From Macropodus opercularis (lineage: Eukaryota; Chordata; Actinopteri; Anabantiformes; Osphronemidae): DNA of 64,000 nucleotides. The stretch spans positions 3,796,501-3,860,500 of the forward strand of contig CM061098.1 of the NCBI GenBank assembly GCA_030770545.1, read 5' to 3'. Below, piece after piece: positions 48,626 through 58,665 of this stretch. How positions within the stretch are numbered: position 1 is the first letter of the stretch; each line of letters starts with the position of its first letter. A program made the translations under genes and the position numbers. The notes below the pieces were generated by a model. The model saw nothing but the letters and a program-made list of their open reading frames with translations, was not told where the DNA came from and made no database searches.

Positions 48626-51600
48626 TCACAGACTGATTACGGTCCGGATGCTGAAAAAGAAGAAGAATTAGCAGCCACATTAACACATTTTAGCCCTGAC
48701 ATAGAATAATAAAATGTGCCGCCTCATACTCGACAAGCTGAGCAGCACCGTGTCTTCTGACATGTGCTTAGTCAGCGTTACTTGTTTTAACTAAAGAGAT
48801 TGGTACAGGAGCTTCACACGATGCTATAAGAAAAGAGAGCTAGGACGCATTAAACAAGCGTCTCCTACAACGTATGTAGAACTGAAGGGCAAGCGCTGAT
48901 TCACAATGTCGCTTCAGGTGTGTGTAATGTTAACACGCGTTCACAACTTCTCTTGAATGACAAGTCACACGTTGATGAACATAATAATTAACGTACAGAG
49001 GCAACTCATTCTACTTATCTACCAAAATATCAGATCTACAACATCCTGTTTGCTTTCTTTGTAACTAGCTGATACTGCATTTCAACATCCTTGTGATTTC
49101 TTGTCTTGTGACTTTACATCACATGACAAAACTCGTACTTTCTGTGGCGCTAACCAAAGAGCTTCTCTGGACTGGATCTAGTCTCCAGTCTATCAGTCCT
49201 GCGTCGTGCACCTGACACCCACCTGCCGCACCTTTCAGGGAATAAGCTAACAGGCGTTTTTGCTGAACACAATCTGTCACAGTTGCAGTTTACTTGTATA
49301 ATACTTTAATTGTTACATTAAGAAGAGTCAGGGTTGTAGGAAGTCAGGTCTTACCTCTCCCCTCTTTTTAAAAGATCGAAGGCCACATTGATTTCATCCA
49401 GACTGAGGTTGTGGGTGATGAACTCATCAAGTTTTAACTTTTTATTCATGTAGTCATCCACCAGTTTCGGCACGCCCTCCACGCTCTTCCAACCTTTGCG
49501 AAGGGATGAGAAAGGTGAGTCCTAACTAAACATGACGATGAGATGCCTTTGTGATAAGGCGTTTTCACACTAGTGGACTTATCGTGTATCTAAAAGGCCT
49601 GCGACTTGTTTTCACCTCCAAAATAAGTTCCCTTGAGGGTTCGTCCCATCAGGATCTTCTCAACCATGATGTTCATGGTTTCGGTCTCAGTCCACCCAGC
49701 AACCACACAGGTTCCCCAGGCTTCTGCCGTCGACTCCAGCGCAGCATTCTGTGACAACGCAAAGCTCCAGTGTGTCCATCGATACTTTAAATCTACAAGC
49801 TCAATGTGAAAGCAACAAGTGTGAACACTGTCCCACACCCACCATGACAGCTGGACTTCCAACGCACTCCAGAGCAAAGTCCACCCCTCCACCTGTCATC
49901 TCCAGCAGAACCTCCTGAACGGGCTTCCGGGTGTCTCCAGGGTTGACACAGTCGGTCGCTCCAAACTCTCTGGCTTTGATAAACTTATCAGGGTTGATGT
50001 CAACCCCGATGATCTTTTTTGCCCCAGCAACCTGGCAGCCCATGACGGCAGCCAGTCCTACTGCACCGAGCCCAAACACCGCGCACGAGGAATCCTTTTC
50101 AACCTATATGCAGAATTATTTTACTGGTGTCATGTAACATGTATCATCCCCTGATTTTAATTGTTTTAAAGCCTTTTCCACTTACGTTATCTACTGACAT
50201 CTAGCGGTAAAACTACATAACTGCGCCTCCAATATTCACAACAGTATAAAATACAAATGAATAACTAAGATATGTTTTACTTTAGATAAAAAATCTATTT
50301 TGTAATAATAAACCCAGCAGATCCAACAATGGATGAATCTGATGAGAGGCTAAATGGTTTCAAATGTTTAAATCCCGTCTAGCTGCGTCTGAACAGAACC
50401 TCTGGAATGACTATGACCTGCACAGAGAATCTTCACACATCATCAGCTGGTCCACGTCAGAATTCAGATGATCATTTTAATGAAAGTCTTCTTACCTTGG
50501 CTGTATTAACGGCAGCGCCATAGCCGGTGGAGACACCACAGCCAAGCAGACAGACTTTATCGAGCGGTGCATCACTTCTGATCTTTGCCAGTGAAGTGTC
50601 TGGAACCACAGTGTACTGGGAGAAAGAGCTGACACCTAAGAACTGGTACAGCTGCTGGTTGTTGCAAGATATCCTGCTTGTCCCATCAGCCAAAACACCC
50701 ATTTGTGTATTTGCCCTATAATAAAAAGAAAAAAAAACGTGAAAGCAGTTGAGCAAAGTGTAAAGTCTGTGAGTAAACCTAGAACAAATTTACCAGTTCT
50801 TCTTGCAATGATTTGTTTTCGGACTCCGACATCGTTCACATTCCCCACACTGAGGCAGAAATAGAGGAATGACTTTATCCCCTGTCAAAATGAAAAACAA
50901 ACGTCAGTATGTCCTGCATTACACAAGAAATTAATTTAATAAAACGTAACCAGGACAGTTGACCTGGTGCAAATTTGGTGACTTTGGGACCAACGCTCTC
51001 CACTATTCCTGCTGCTTCATGGCCGAGCACTAAGGGGAACGGCCTAAACTTCATCCCCTTTCCAGACTCATACAAGTACTCCCAGTCTGTGTGGCACACA
51101 CCCGTGGCAATGATCTGTGCAAACACACAGGGGACATACTCATGTGACAGTTTTAGGAAGGAGATCTATAGGTGCACGGAAACCATAACCAGGAAATGGA
51201 AGCGAGAGCGAAAATCAAACATATTTAGATGAGGAGGGGAAATGCATGTTCTCTGTCAGCATTTGCATGATGTAGCAACGCTCCCTTGCCCAGGACAAGA
51301 TAACTGTTACATTTCAATAAAATACTCCAACAATCCAACATTATGGTTCCAGCTGCTTCATCATCAGCTTGACACAAACGTAAAAACACTGTATTATTAT
51401 TATTAGCCAGGAGCAGCTGACCTTGATGCGGACTTCATGGGCCTTAGGTGGGGCCACCTCCACATCCTCAACAGACAGAGGTTTACCAGACTCCCACGCA
51501 ACAGCTGCCTTGCACTTGATCACCTGAGGGAGACAGATAGGCCTGATCTCATCACACACATGGCCATGTTTCATATTTAACTTTCTGTTGGTGATGTTTA

Positions 51601-51627
51601 CTTTCTTACCTGGCCCGTCGTTGACAT
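48626..51627 (-). CDS. Zinc alcohol dehydrogenase, class I/II-like (non-class III)
   Basis: Medium-chain NAD-dependent alcohol dehydrogenase (alcohol/retinol to aldehyde, cytosolic). Nine coding exons on the minus strand: 51610-51627, 51422-51523, 50964-51114, 50794-50881, 50496-50715, 49843-50103, 49616-49748, 49355-49493, 48626-48650; 1137 bp, 378 aa. All introns are GT-AG; the exon 3 donor (GTCAAC) is weak. Catalytic zinc ligands are in GVCHTD, LGHEAAG and LLGCG; the structural zinc motif is CGECERCRSPKTNHC; the Rossmann loop is GLGAVG with acidic VDIN (NAD preference). Intron positions and phases equal adh5. The glutathione-binding Arg115 of class III is Trp here, and Asp57 is absent, so formaldehyde-glutathione activity is unlikely. 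There is a three-codon insertion near residue 58 and one codon missing in exon 7. The C-terminal half recalls ADH4 (class II); other parts recall fish ADH1/ADH8, so the class is unsettled. Confidence 0.95.
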
Positions 51628-51887
51628 TGTTGGGTGACTCAAACAAAATTCGTTTCTGAATAGTTAGCCGGCCACAGAAAAATTACTCTGCCTCGATGGA
51701 CGACGCCTCCTCAACTTATTTTGATGACTCGACCGCTGACTGTTCCTTTAAGCGAGATGCACAAGTGGGAGGGGTGTGAGTTTACGACATTTCCCGACGC
51801 TGGTTGATCGCTTTCCGGCAGCCTTTTGGTCACACGTGTTGCCGTCGCATGGAAGCGGAGTAAATAACTAGACGACTGATCAAGACT
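51628..51887. promoter_or_regulatory. Probable shared bidirectional promoter ADH/gar1
   Basis: Only 260 bp separate the ADH start codon (minus) from the splice donor of the inferred non-coding first exon of gar1 (plus; ends 51887, donor GTGAG). The stretch has no TATA box but contains CpGs and a CTTTCCGG (ETS-like) element near 51810. Transcription start sites are not visible, so the exact promoter extent is inferred. Confidence 0.55.
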
Positions 51888-52169
51888 GTGAGTTTTTTTT
51901 GTTATAACTGCGTGTGACAAATGTTGTAGACGCTCCACTGTCTATATTTTAAATTGCACAAGTAATGAATTTATGTATTTTCCATTGTATTTTCTGGGCA
52001 CGATGTAGATGATGACTTATCTGCGCTAGCATGCTAGCTCGGGCTAATAGTGCTTTACTGCGTTAGGCTGAGTAAAGAACTAGGTTCTTTGTGTGTTATG
52101 TTCCGTTTGGTTTTTAATTGTGTATCTCCCCGTTTTTTTTTCTTTCTCACGCAGGATTTGGAAATAAAG

Positions 52170-53402
52170 ATGTCTTTCAGAGGAGGAGGTGGACGAGGCG
52201 GAGGGTTTAACGGACGTGGAGGAGGCAGAGGAGGAGGAGGCAGAGGTGGAGGTGGAGGGTTTGGACGCGGCGGTGGATTTGGCCGCGGTGGTGGATTTGG
52301 ACGCGGCGGTGGCAGAGGTGGTTTTAACAGACAGCAAGACTATGGTCCTCCCGAGTACGTTGTCGGTAAGATCATCAACTCAGGAATATATAAGAGCAGC
52401 GGACACCAGCACTTTACTTTTAAGGGGAACAGTAAAGGCTTGTAAATGGGATCTGGTGTATTCTGGTACATGTGGAAAGTGCAGTGTTTTGACTTTTACT
52501 ATGTTTATCCTGCTTGCAGCACTGGGAGAGTTTGTGCATCCGTGTGAAGATGATATTGTGTGTAAGTGCACAACAGAGGAAAACAAAGTCCCTTACTTCA
52601 ATGCGCCAGTCTACTTGGAAAACAAAGAGCAGATCGGAAAGGTGGATGAGATATTTGGCCAGCTTCGGGATTTTGTATCCTTTGTGTTGCTCTTGTTTGA
52701 GATTTTGTACCAACCTATAGAGAAGGAAATGTTTGCTGTCTCATATATACTTTTATAGTTGTATAATGTCAACCTGTGGTTATGTCCTTAACTTATTGTT
52801 GCAGTATTTTTCAGTCAAACTTTCTGAAAACATGAAGGCGTCTTCATTCAAAAAAATGCAGAAGGTATAAAATGTTTTCCACACATTTTAAGTGACTGCT
52901 TTTGTAAACGTGACAGCCTTTCAGTGTGTCTGATGAACCTAAAATGAAAATGTTATTTTAGTTCTATATAGATCCAATGAAGCTCCTCCCACTGCAGAGA
53001 TTTCTTCCCAGGCCGCCAGGAGAGAAAGGGCCACCAAGAGGAGGCCGTGGTGGAGGTAGAGGTGGTGGTCGTGGAGGTGAGGCGTCCAGAAATGTCATAA
53101 TCACAGCCCGTTGTTTACCTCCTGGCCTATGTACAGACTACAGTTACTTTAAAGACCTTACTGATTATTTTGCCGTAACATTTTTGTAATTCCAGGTGGA
53201 TTCCGAGGAGGCAGAGGTGGACGTGGTGGGGGGTTCGGAGGTGGTGGCCGAGGAGGTGGAGGCTTTAGAGGAAGAGGAGGCGGTGGTGGACGTGGATTCA
53301 GAGGTTGGGATTGTTTTGTTGTTGATGTGAAGGTGCTAGTGTTGCCACATAGTGTATGTATAAGTCTTAATTTCTTGCTTTGCACTCGTAGGTGGAAGAT
53401 GA
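52170..53402 (+). CDS. gar1: GAR1, H/ACA ribonucleoprotein subunit 1
   Basis: Nucleolar/Cajal-body protein of H/ACA snoRNPs and telomerase, binding dyskerin (with NOP10, NHP2) for rRNA/snRNA pseudouridylation. Coding exons: 52170-52365, 52520-52674, 52805-52864, 52962-53076, 53196-53303, 53392-53402; 645 bp, 214 aa. A non-coding first exon probably ends at 51887 and the ATG exon begins at 52155. The N-terminal RGG domain (residues 1-52) starts MSFRGGGG. The central Gar1 core (about 60-160) includes LGEFVHPCEDD, NAPVYLENKEQIGKVDEIFG and LSENMKASSFKKMQKFYIDP. The C-terminal RGG domain runs from 163 to 214. Length and core match human GAR1 closely. The last exon adds only the final codons GGR and stop. 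The exon 6 donor (GTTGGG) is weak. Head-to-head with the ADH gene. Confidence 0.97.
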
Positions 53403-53850
53403 TCATACCCCGCTGGTCTGGTATGAGCTGCTCATCCTTCTACATCTACTTGAACAAAACGTCGGTGTTTCCTGCCAGTGGCCTGCCCGTTGGACTCGGA
53501 ACAAGAACGTTGCCTCTAAATTGTGGAGCCTGAGTGGACTTTATCATTTTATTTTTGTACCTATTCTGTATGAGTGACGGGCCTTGTTCATTTTAAAGGT
53601 TTGTTTGTTTGCTTGAGCGTACCACAGCAAGGACCTCCCCAGCCTTCACGGAGGATGTTGGTGAACAAGGACTGTTAGAAGTATTGGCCAGGATGTTTGT
53701 GTTTTTGGAGAAGATTCCAGGAGACACATTCAATTTCCATGCATTACTCTTGTCTGATGTATGTGCAGTCAGACTTTAGCCGACGTTAACATTTTAATGC
53801 TCCTTTGGAAAACCTCTAATGATATTGCCACGTCTTTGTTAAAGGCCTTA

Positions 53851-53856
53851 ATTAAA
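53851..53856 (+). terminator. gar1 poly(A) signal
   Basis: ATTAAA about 450 nt past the gar1 stop codon, before the tRNA gene. It is the best variant signal in this interval; no AATAAA is seen. Confidence 0.6.
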
Positions 53857-54074
53857 AGATGCTTTGTAATTGTTTAAACTGTTGTCTTCATTGGACAGAA
53901 TAATCTGTCTGGATGGTTTTACAGTCATCTGCTAAAGAGGCAACCTGCCCCTGTGCTCAGAGGTTAAAAAGTGTGTCTGAGCATAATTTTACCTCAAAGT
54001 CTGTTAACTGACTGAGCAGAAACATGCAACGTATACAATGATTTCTTGCTTGTCACTACGCAGCATCTCAGCTC

Positions 54075-54146
54075 TCCCTGGTGGTCTAGTGGTTAGGATT
54101 CGGCGCTCTCACCGCCGCGGCCCGGGTTCGATTCCCGGTCAGGGAA
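54075..54146 (+). tRNA. tRNA-Glu (anticodon CTC)
   Basis: A 72-nt gene with all tRNA parts. The acceptor stem TCCCTGG pairs with TCAGGGA (one G-T pair) and is followed by discriminator A. The D-arm/A box is TGGTCTAGTGG (54082-54092), the anticodon stem is CGGCG/CGCCG with loop CTCTCAC and anticodon CTC at 54108-54110, and the T-arm/B box is GGTTCGATTCC (54125-54135). No intron. A TTTT Pol III terminator follows at 54153-54156. The sequence matches the conserved vertebrate tRNA-Glu(CTC), decoding GAG. It sits between gar1 and adh5 on the same strand and is probably functional. Confidence 0.97.
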
Positions 54147-54152
54147 CAATTG

Positions 54153-54156
54153 TTTT
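54153..54156 (+). terminator. Pol III terminator of tRNA-Glu
   Basis: TTTT seven bases after the mature tRNA end, the usual RNA polymerase III stop. Confidence 0.8.
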
Positions 54157-54327
54157 GCGTCACCTGAACTAATCCTAAATTAGCTCCAATTAAAACAGAC
54201 GTAACCCCCGCAACCGATGTTATTATGTAACATCACGCGTCACAGAGGCCGGTTTGGCTCCAACCTGCTCCTGTTTTAAACTGAATCCAAATTCTTTTCA
54301 CGGCCTGACGCAGACGCCTTCTCTTCT

Positions 54328-54335
54328 CTGATTGG
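54328..54335 (-). promoter_or_regulatory. CCAAT box upstream of adh5
   Basis: CTGATTGG on the plus strand (CCAATCAG on minus) is a strong NF-Y site about 65 bp upstream of the adh5 start codon, in a CpG-bearing TATA-less promoter region. Confidence 0.55.
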
Positions 54336-54397
54336 TCCAAATGCCTACTCCTTTACGGCCGCGCACCGCCTCTTCCTCTCGTGCTGACGGAGCCGTC

Positions 54398-57300
54398 ATG
54401 GAGGCAGCTGGAAAAGTAAGTGGAGCCCCTTCCCTACAAAATGCACAAGAGTTTCTACAAATGCACTTTCGACTTGCACATGGTTCGTTGCGTTTTCTGC
54501 CATTTCTTTTGTCGCGTGATAACAAGGTTAACTCCGAGTGACGTGCACGTTGCGCGCGTTGAATGGACAAGTACAAAGAATCAGTGTTTCACTAGTTCAC
54601 AAAGCTCCGCGTCAGTCACTGCGACCTGCTGCAAAGCTCGTCCGGAGAGTCATGCTTAAATTCTTAATGCTCTAAAGTTTAGAGTGTAAACGCTTTCAAA
54701 GCGGGGCGTTAACGGGCTTAGTCAAACGGTAAACTCTTGCATAAGCTCAGTTCAAAGGCTGACCGCGGTAATCAGCTGTCACGGTACAGACCGTCTGTAG
54801 TTTAAAGGGACGTGTTGCGCTTTGCCCACAGGTGATCAAGTGTAAAGCAGCAGTTGCTTGGGAACCCGGGAAGCCTCTTTCCATTGAAGAGGTGGAGGTC
54901 GCCCCACCTAAGGCTCATGAAGTCCGAATCAAGGTAATCCAAACCTGAATCATGCCAAAAGGCCCAGCATGCAGGTTCTTACAATATGCGTTCAGTACAG
55001 CGTGGATGTCCCAGTAAATAACACTGCCTCTCAGCTCTTTGCTACAGGGGTGTGTCACACAGATGCCTACACTCTGAGTGGAAGTGACCCTGAGGGGCTT
55101 TTCCCCGTCATCCTGGGCCACGAGGGTGCTGGCACAGTGGAAAGTGTGGGTGAAGGTGTGACCAAATTCAAGCCAGGTAAGCAGCAACCAGTTGAAAACG
55201 TAAGCTAAGTTATGCAAAATGTATAAATGCACCTGAATTTCAATTGTTGACGTTTCTTTTTTCACAAAGGTGATACTGTCATCCCGTTGTATGTGCCACA
55301 GTGTGGCGAATGCAAATTTTGCAAAAATCCCAAGACCAATCTTTGCCAGAAAATTAGGTAAGGTTTAATTAATGACTGCTCGATGTAATAGGCAAAAACG
55401 AAAAGTTTCTCTGTAGAAAGTCGAAACCGCAATAATTACACTAACAGCCTCAGGTTTCTTTCCTCTGGGCAGACAAATCAAAGCTCTGTCATCAGTTGGA
55501 GCTTCTGGTTTCATCAAAATGTGCAAAATGGAGTTTCATCATCTTCACATGAAAAGAAACAATCTTTTGTGTGTGCTTCCACCCTGCAGAGTAACCCAGG
55601 GCCAAGGCCTGCTTCCTGATAAGACCTCACGCTTCACTTGCAAAGGAAAGCAAGTGTTTCACTTCATGGGCACGAGCACCTTCTCAGAATACACTGTGGT
55701 GGCCGACATCTCTCTGGCCAAAGTGAACGAGAAGGCTCCGCTGGATAAAGTCTGCCTTCTTGGATGTGGCATTTCCACAGGTTACGGTGCTGCTCTCAAC
55801 ACTGCCAAGGTGGGTATTACAGCCTGTTGGCCGTGCAACAACACTGCCTCCGTACACAGATAAAAACATTTGCAGCTGAAGTTTTTTCTCCGTCATCTAA
55901 AGTGAGAATGGAAATGGTGACAGCATTTGCTGTTTACAAAATGTGGTTAAAAGGGAAACTGAGAAAGGAGATGCAGCGTTTGTCACTGTTCCCAGATTTC
56001 ACTCTGAAATGGGTCACCCACATTAATCATGCAGATTAGATGTGAATATGCATACAGGGTTGTTTGTTTCCAACTTGGAAGCAGAGCGTGATGCATTAAC
56101 AACTTTATTAGCAAGAGAGAATTAGGAAGAAACATTTAATGGCAGACAGTGGACCCTGCAGTTTCCAAGTCTGTCACCTTTCAGGTCCTCTACAACTGCA
56201 TTAAAGAGAAATTAAATAAATACACTCTTATTTATTTAACAAGAATATGCTATTAGGTGTGATGTTCATACGTAGATATTATAATATTGCTTTTAAAAAC
56301 CAACTCATAAATATATATTTTCAAACACTGAAATGCAATTCTCTATGTCCACACAGGTTGAGCCTGGTTCTACATGTGCTGTATTTGGCCTTGGAGCTGT
56401 CGGCTTGGCTGTTATTATGGGCTGCGAGGCAGCTGGGGCAACCAGGATTATTGGTGTGGACATAAATCCCGCAAAGTTTGAGAAAGCCAAGGAGTTTGGA
56501 GCCACTGAGTTTGTAAACCCCAAAGACCACAGCAAACCCATCCAGGAGCTTTTGGTGGAGATGACTGACGGGGGTGTGGACTATTCCTTCGAGTGCATTG
56601 GAAATGTGAAAACCATGGTGAGTTGTGCTGGCTTTTGTATTAAAACTGGAAGTGCATCACGTAGATGCAGCCATTAATAAATGGGCTGTTGGTGTACAGG
56701 GAAGAGCTGATGCAGACATAAATTATGTTCATGTCATAAAACACACTGACCTGTGTGTGTAGATAGTAGGGAATAAAATCACCAATTTCTTATTTCAGAG
56801 AGCTGCACTTGAGGCGTGCCACAAAGGATGGGGGGAAAGTGTCATCATTGGTGTGGCTGGAGCAGGACAGGAGATCTCAACCAGACCGTTCCAGCTGGTG
56901 ACAGGCCGAGTGTGGAGGGGAACAGCCTTTGGTGGTGAGTGACTTTTTTTTTTTTTTTTTTTAAAGCTTAATGTGATCAAATCCTTTACTAGACCCAAGT
57001 AAAATCAATAGGCAATTTGGCTGTTTTTAAAATTCACTTTTATTAGACTGGGTTCAACTTGGTAATTAGACTCAATGATTGCAAATACATTTTTAATGAA
57101 AATGCCTCTGTCTGTATGTAGTCGCGTTTCATTCAGCCTTTGCAATTACACAATTTGTGTAATTGCAAAATGCCAGAACTAGATATTATACTTTAGTGTT
57201 ATTTCCAAACTGGCCTGTTGAGCTTTTCTGCCAATTAACACATGCCCATTTATTTAAAAGCGCAAATGAAAATTCCAGTTGCTTAGATTGTCGTCATAAT

Positions 57301-57627
57301 CTACCTCAGGCTGGAAAAGCGTGGAAAGTGTTCCTAAACTGGTGGAAGACTATTTGAACAAGAAGCTGAAGGTGGATGAGTTTGTGACCCACACCCTGCC
57401 TTTCGAGCAAATCAATGAGGGGTTTGATCTCATGCACGAAGGAAAGAGGTGAGACGATACTGTAATCATTATTCTAGAAGTCAGTCATTATTTAGTTTTT
57501 ATACAGTATTCTTTTTTTGTCTTCTTCTTTGTTTTACACAGTTCATTTGAGATTTGCTCTTTATTTCTTGACCTAACATGTTTAAATGTTTTCTCTCTGC
57601 AGTATCCGCACAGTGTTGACCTTCTGA
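54398..57627 (+). CDS. adh5: Class III ADH / S-(hydroxymethyl)glutathione dehydrogenase
   Basis: Oxidises S-hydroxymethylglutathione (formaldehyde detoxification) and reduces S-nitrosoglutathione; cytosolic zinc homodimer. Coding exons: 54398-54415, 54832-54933, 55035-55176, 55270-55357, 55590-55809, 56357-56617, 56799-56934, 57310-57448, 57603-57627; 1131 bp, 376 aa (human 374). All introns are GT-AG. Catalytic zinc ligands lie in GVCHTDAYTL, LGHEGAG and LLGCGISTG; the structural zinc motif is CGECKFCKNPKTNLC, the coenzyme loop GLGAVG and NAD-selecting VDIN. The class III hallmarks Arg115 (in QKIRVTQG) and Asp57 (in GSDPEG) are present, unlike the sister ADH on the other strand. The C-terminus is SIRTVLTF, whereas human ADH5 ends SIRTVVKI. 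Intron 7 starts with a T19 run and contains a 31-bp palindrome. eif4e lies downstream in the same direction. Confidence 0.98.
56944..56962 (+). repeat. T19 tract just after adh5 exon 7 donor
   Basis: Nineteen T residues begin nine bases after the exon 7 splice donor (GTGAGTGAC). In RNA this is a U-rich intronic element of the kind bound by TIA1-type proteins that help U1 recruitment. It may equally be a simple homopolymer. Confidence 0.85.
57139..57169 (+). repeat. 31-bp palindrome in adh5 intron 7
   Basis: TTTGCAATTACACAA at 57139-57153 and its exact reverse complement at 57155-57169 are separated by one T. The arms are perfect over 15 bp. It could form a long hairpin or cruciform, or be a dimeric binding site (ATTGCAAA and TTACACAA resemble C/EBP and POU half-sites). 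No target-site duplication is evident. Confidence 0.9.
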
Positions 57628-57804
57628 AGTGCCTGAAACATGCTTCACATGCTGCCGTTAAACAATTTCTGCCTGTAGTTGCAACACTTATTTCTCTGCA
57701 CTTGTTTTGATAAAAAAGTTGATGTTCAATGTTGGAACTTAAGCTTTTAGGTACAATTTATATGCTATAATAATGGTAAAGAAACCAGGTTCAAAGTAAG
57801 TGTA

Positions 57805-57810
57805 ATTAAA
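57805..57810 (+). terminator. adh5 poly(A) signal
   Basis: ATTAAA about 180 nt after the stop codon, followed by a T/GT-rich stretch (TCGTTTTG, TTCTGTTTTCTTTC). It suggests a short 3' UTR. Confidence 0.55.
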
Positions 57811-57849
57811 CTCGTTTTGAAAATGCATGCATTCTGTTTTCTTTCTTGT

Positions 57850-58560
57850 TCATTTGAGAATCAGCCATTTTGTTACCCTCATAATTTAAAAATGACATGT
57901 TCTGACTTCACTTGACAGCACTTGGATGCAGTGCTACAGTCAGTATGCTGCATTTTCAGGAAAGACAACTGTGGCAGAAACTAGAACCAAGTAGTATTTA
58001 TGAGTATCTTTCACCAATGCTTTAAAAAGGATAGAATGGATACTTTAATTATGTAGTGTATTTGTACTGAATTTGGGTAAGGGTAGCATCTCAGCTGCAT
58101 CAGAGCAAAAATGAACAGTAATCACACAAGCAGAAATATGTTGATAACATTGCAGTAGCTTTGTCGCCCACATAAACAGTTTTTCACTGATAAACCATTT
58201 CCTGTATGGACCTGCACGTAGTAAAATGTGTCATGTTAAAGCTGCAATATACTAGACCTATAATGTGCTTCAGCTGTGGTCCTGGGCAGATTAATTACCA
58301 TGTTTACATGTGGATTTTGCACTTTTTTATTTACTATCCATCTATGTTACAATGTCGAATAGAAGAAATATTAATTTCTGCACAAAACTGCTTAAAGATA
58401 TGATCAGCACAATTGGCAGAATTAAGTGTGTTATGAAGACATTGATGCTGTCATGTGCTGTATGCTTCTTTGCAAGGTTATATACATTTAATAAGCATTT
58501 ATTAATCAAAATTTAAATGTAATGTTCTAAAAGCGTAAAAGGCCTAAAAACTTAATAAAT
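57850..58560. other. adh5-eif4e intergenic spacer
   Basis: About 700 bp of AT-rich DNA between the presumed adh5 cleavage site and the eif4e promoter. I see no exon, tRNA or repeat in it; short open frames here have no family resemblance. Confidence 0.6.
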
Positions 58561-58587
58561 CTATAAATACAAGCGCAGCTGCCGGTG

Positions 58588-58622
58588 GCGCATGCGCTTT
58601 GGAGACGACCTCACGGTCCAAT
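58588..58622 (+). promoter_or_regulatory. eif4e core promoter: NRF1 and CCAAT motifs
   Basis: GCGCATGCGC at 58588-58597 is the palindromic core of an NRF1 site, and CCAAT (in CCAATCAGC, NF-Y type) lies at 58618-58622. Both are 45-80 bp upstream of the eif4e start codon and fit a TATA-less housekeeping promoter. The start site itself is not visible. Confidence 0.6.
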
Positions 58623-58654
58623 CAGCTATAAGCGGACGCCTAAAGCGGAACGCG

Positions 58655-58660
58655 ATGTGA
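58655..58660 (+). promoter_or_regulatory. Start-stop uORF before eif4e ATG
   Basis: ATG immediately followed by TGA, ending five bases before the eif4e initiator ATG at 58666. If transcription begins upstream of 58655, the leader carries a minimal start-stop element that can stall ribosomes or reduce initiation at the main start. The main ATG has a strong context (A at -3, G at +4); the upstream one is moderate (G at -3, T at +4). Confidence 0.5.
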
Positions 58661-58665
58661 AGAAG

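Noticed and set aside
50207..50218. CATCTAGCGG, weak CTCF-like match in an ADH intron
   Set aside because: Too many mismatches to the core to count with the other sites.
52189..52758. 189-codon acidic open frame over gar1
   Set aside because: It is the out-of-frame reading of the GGN-repeat coding exon of gar1, running on into introns.
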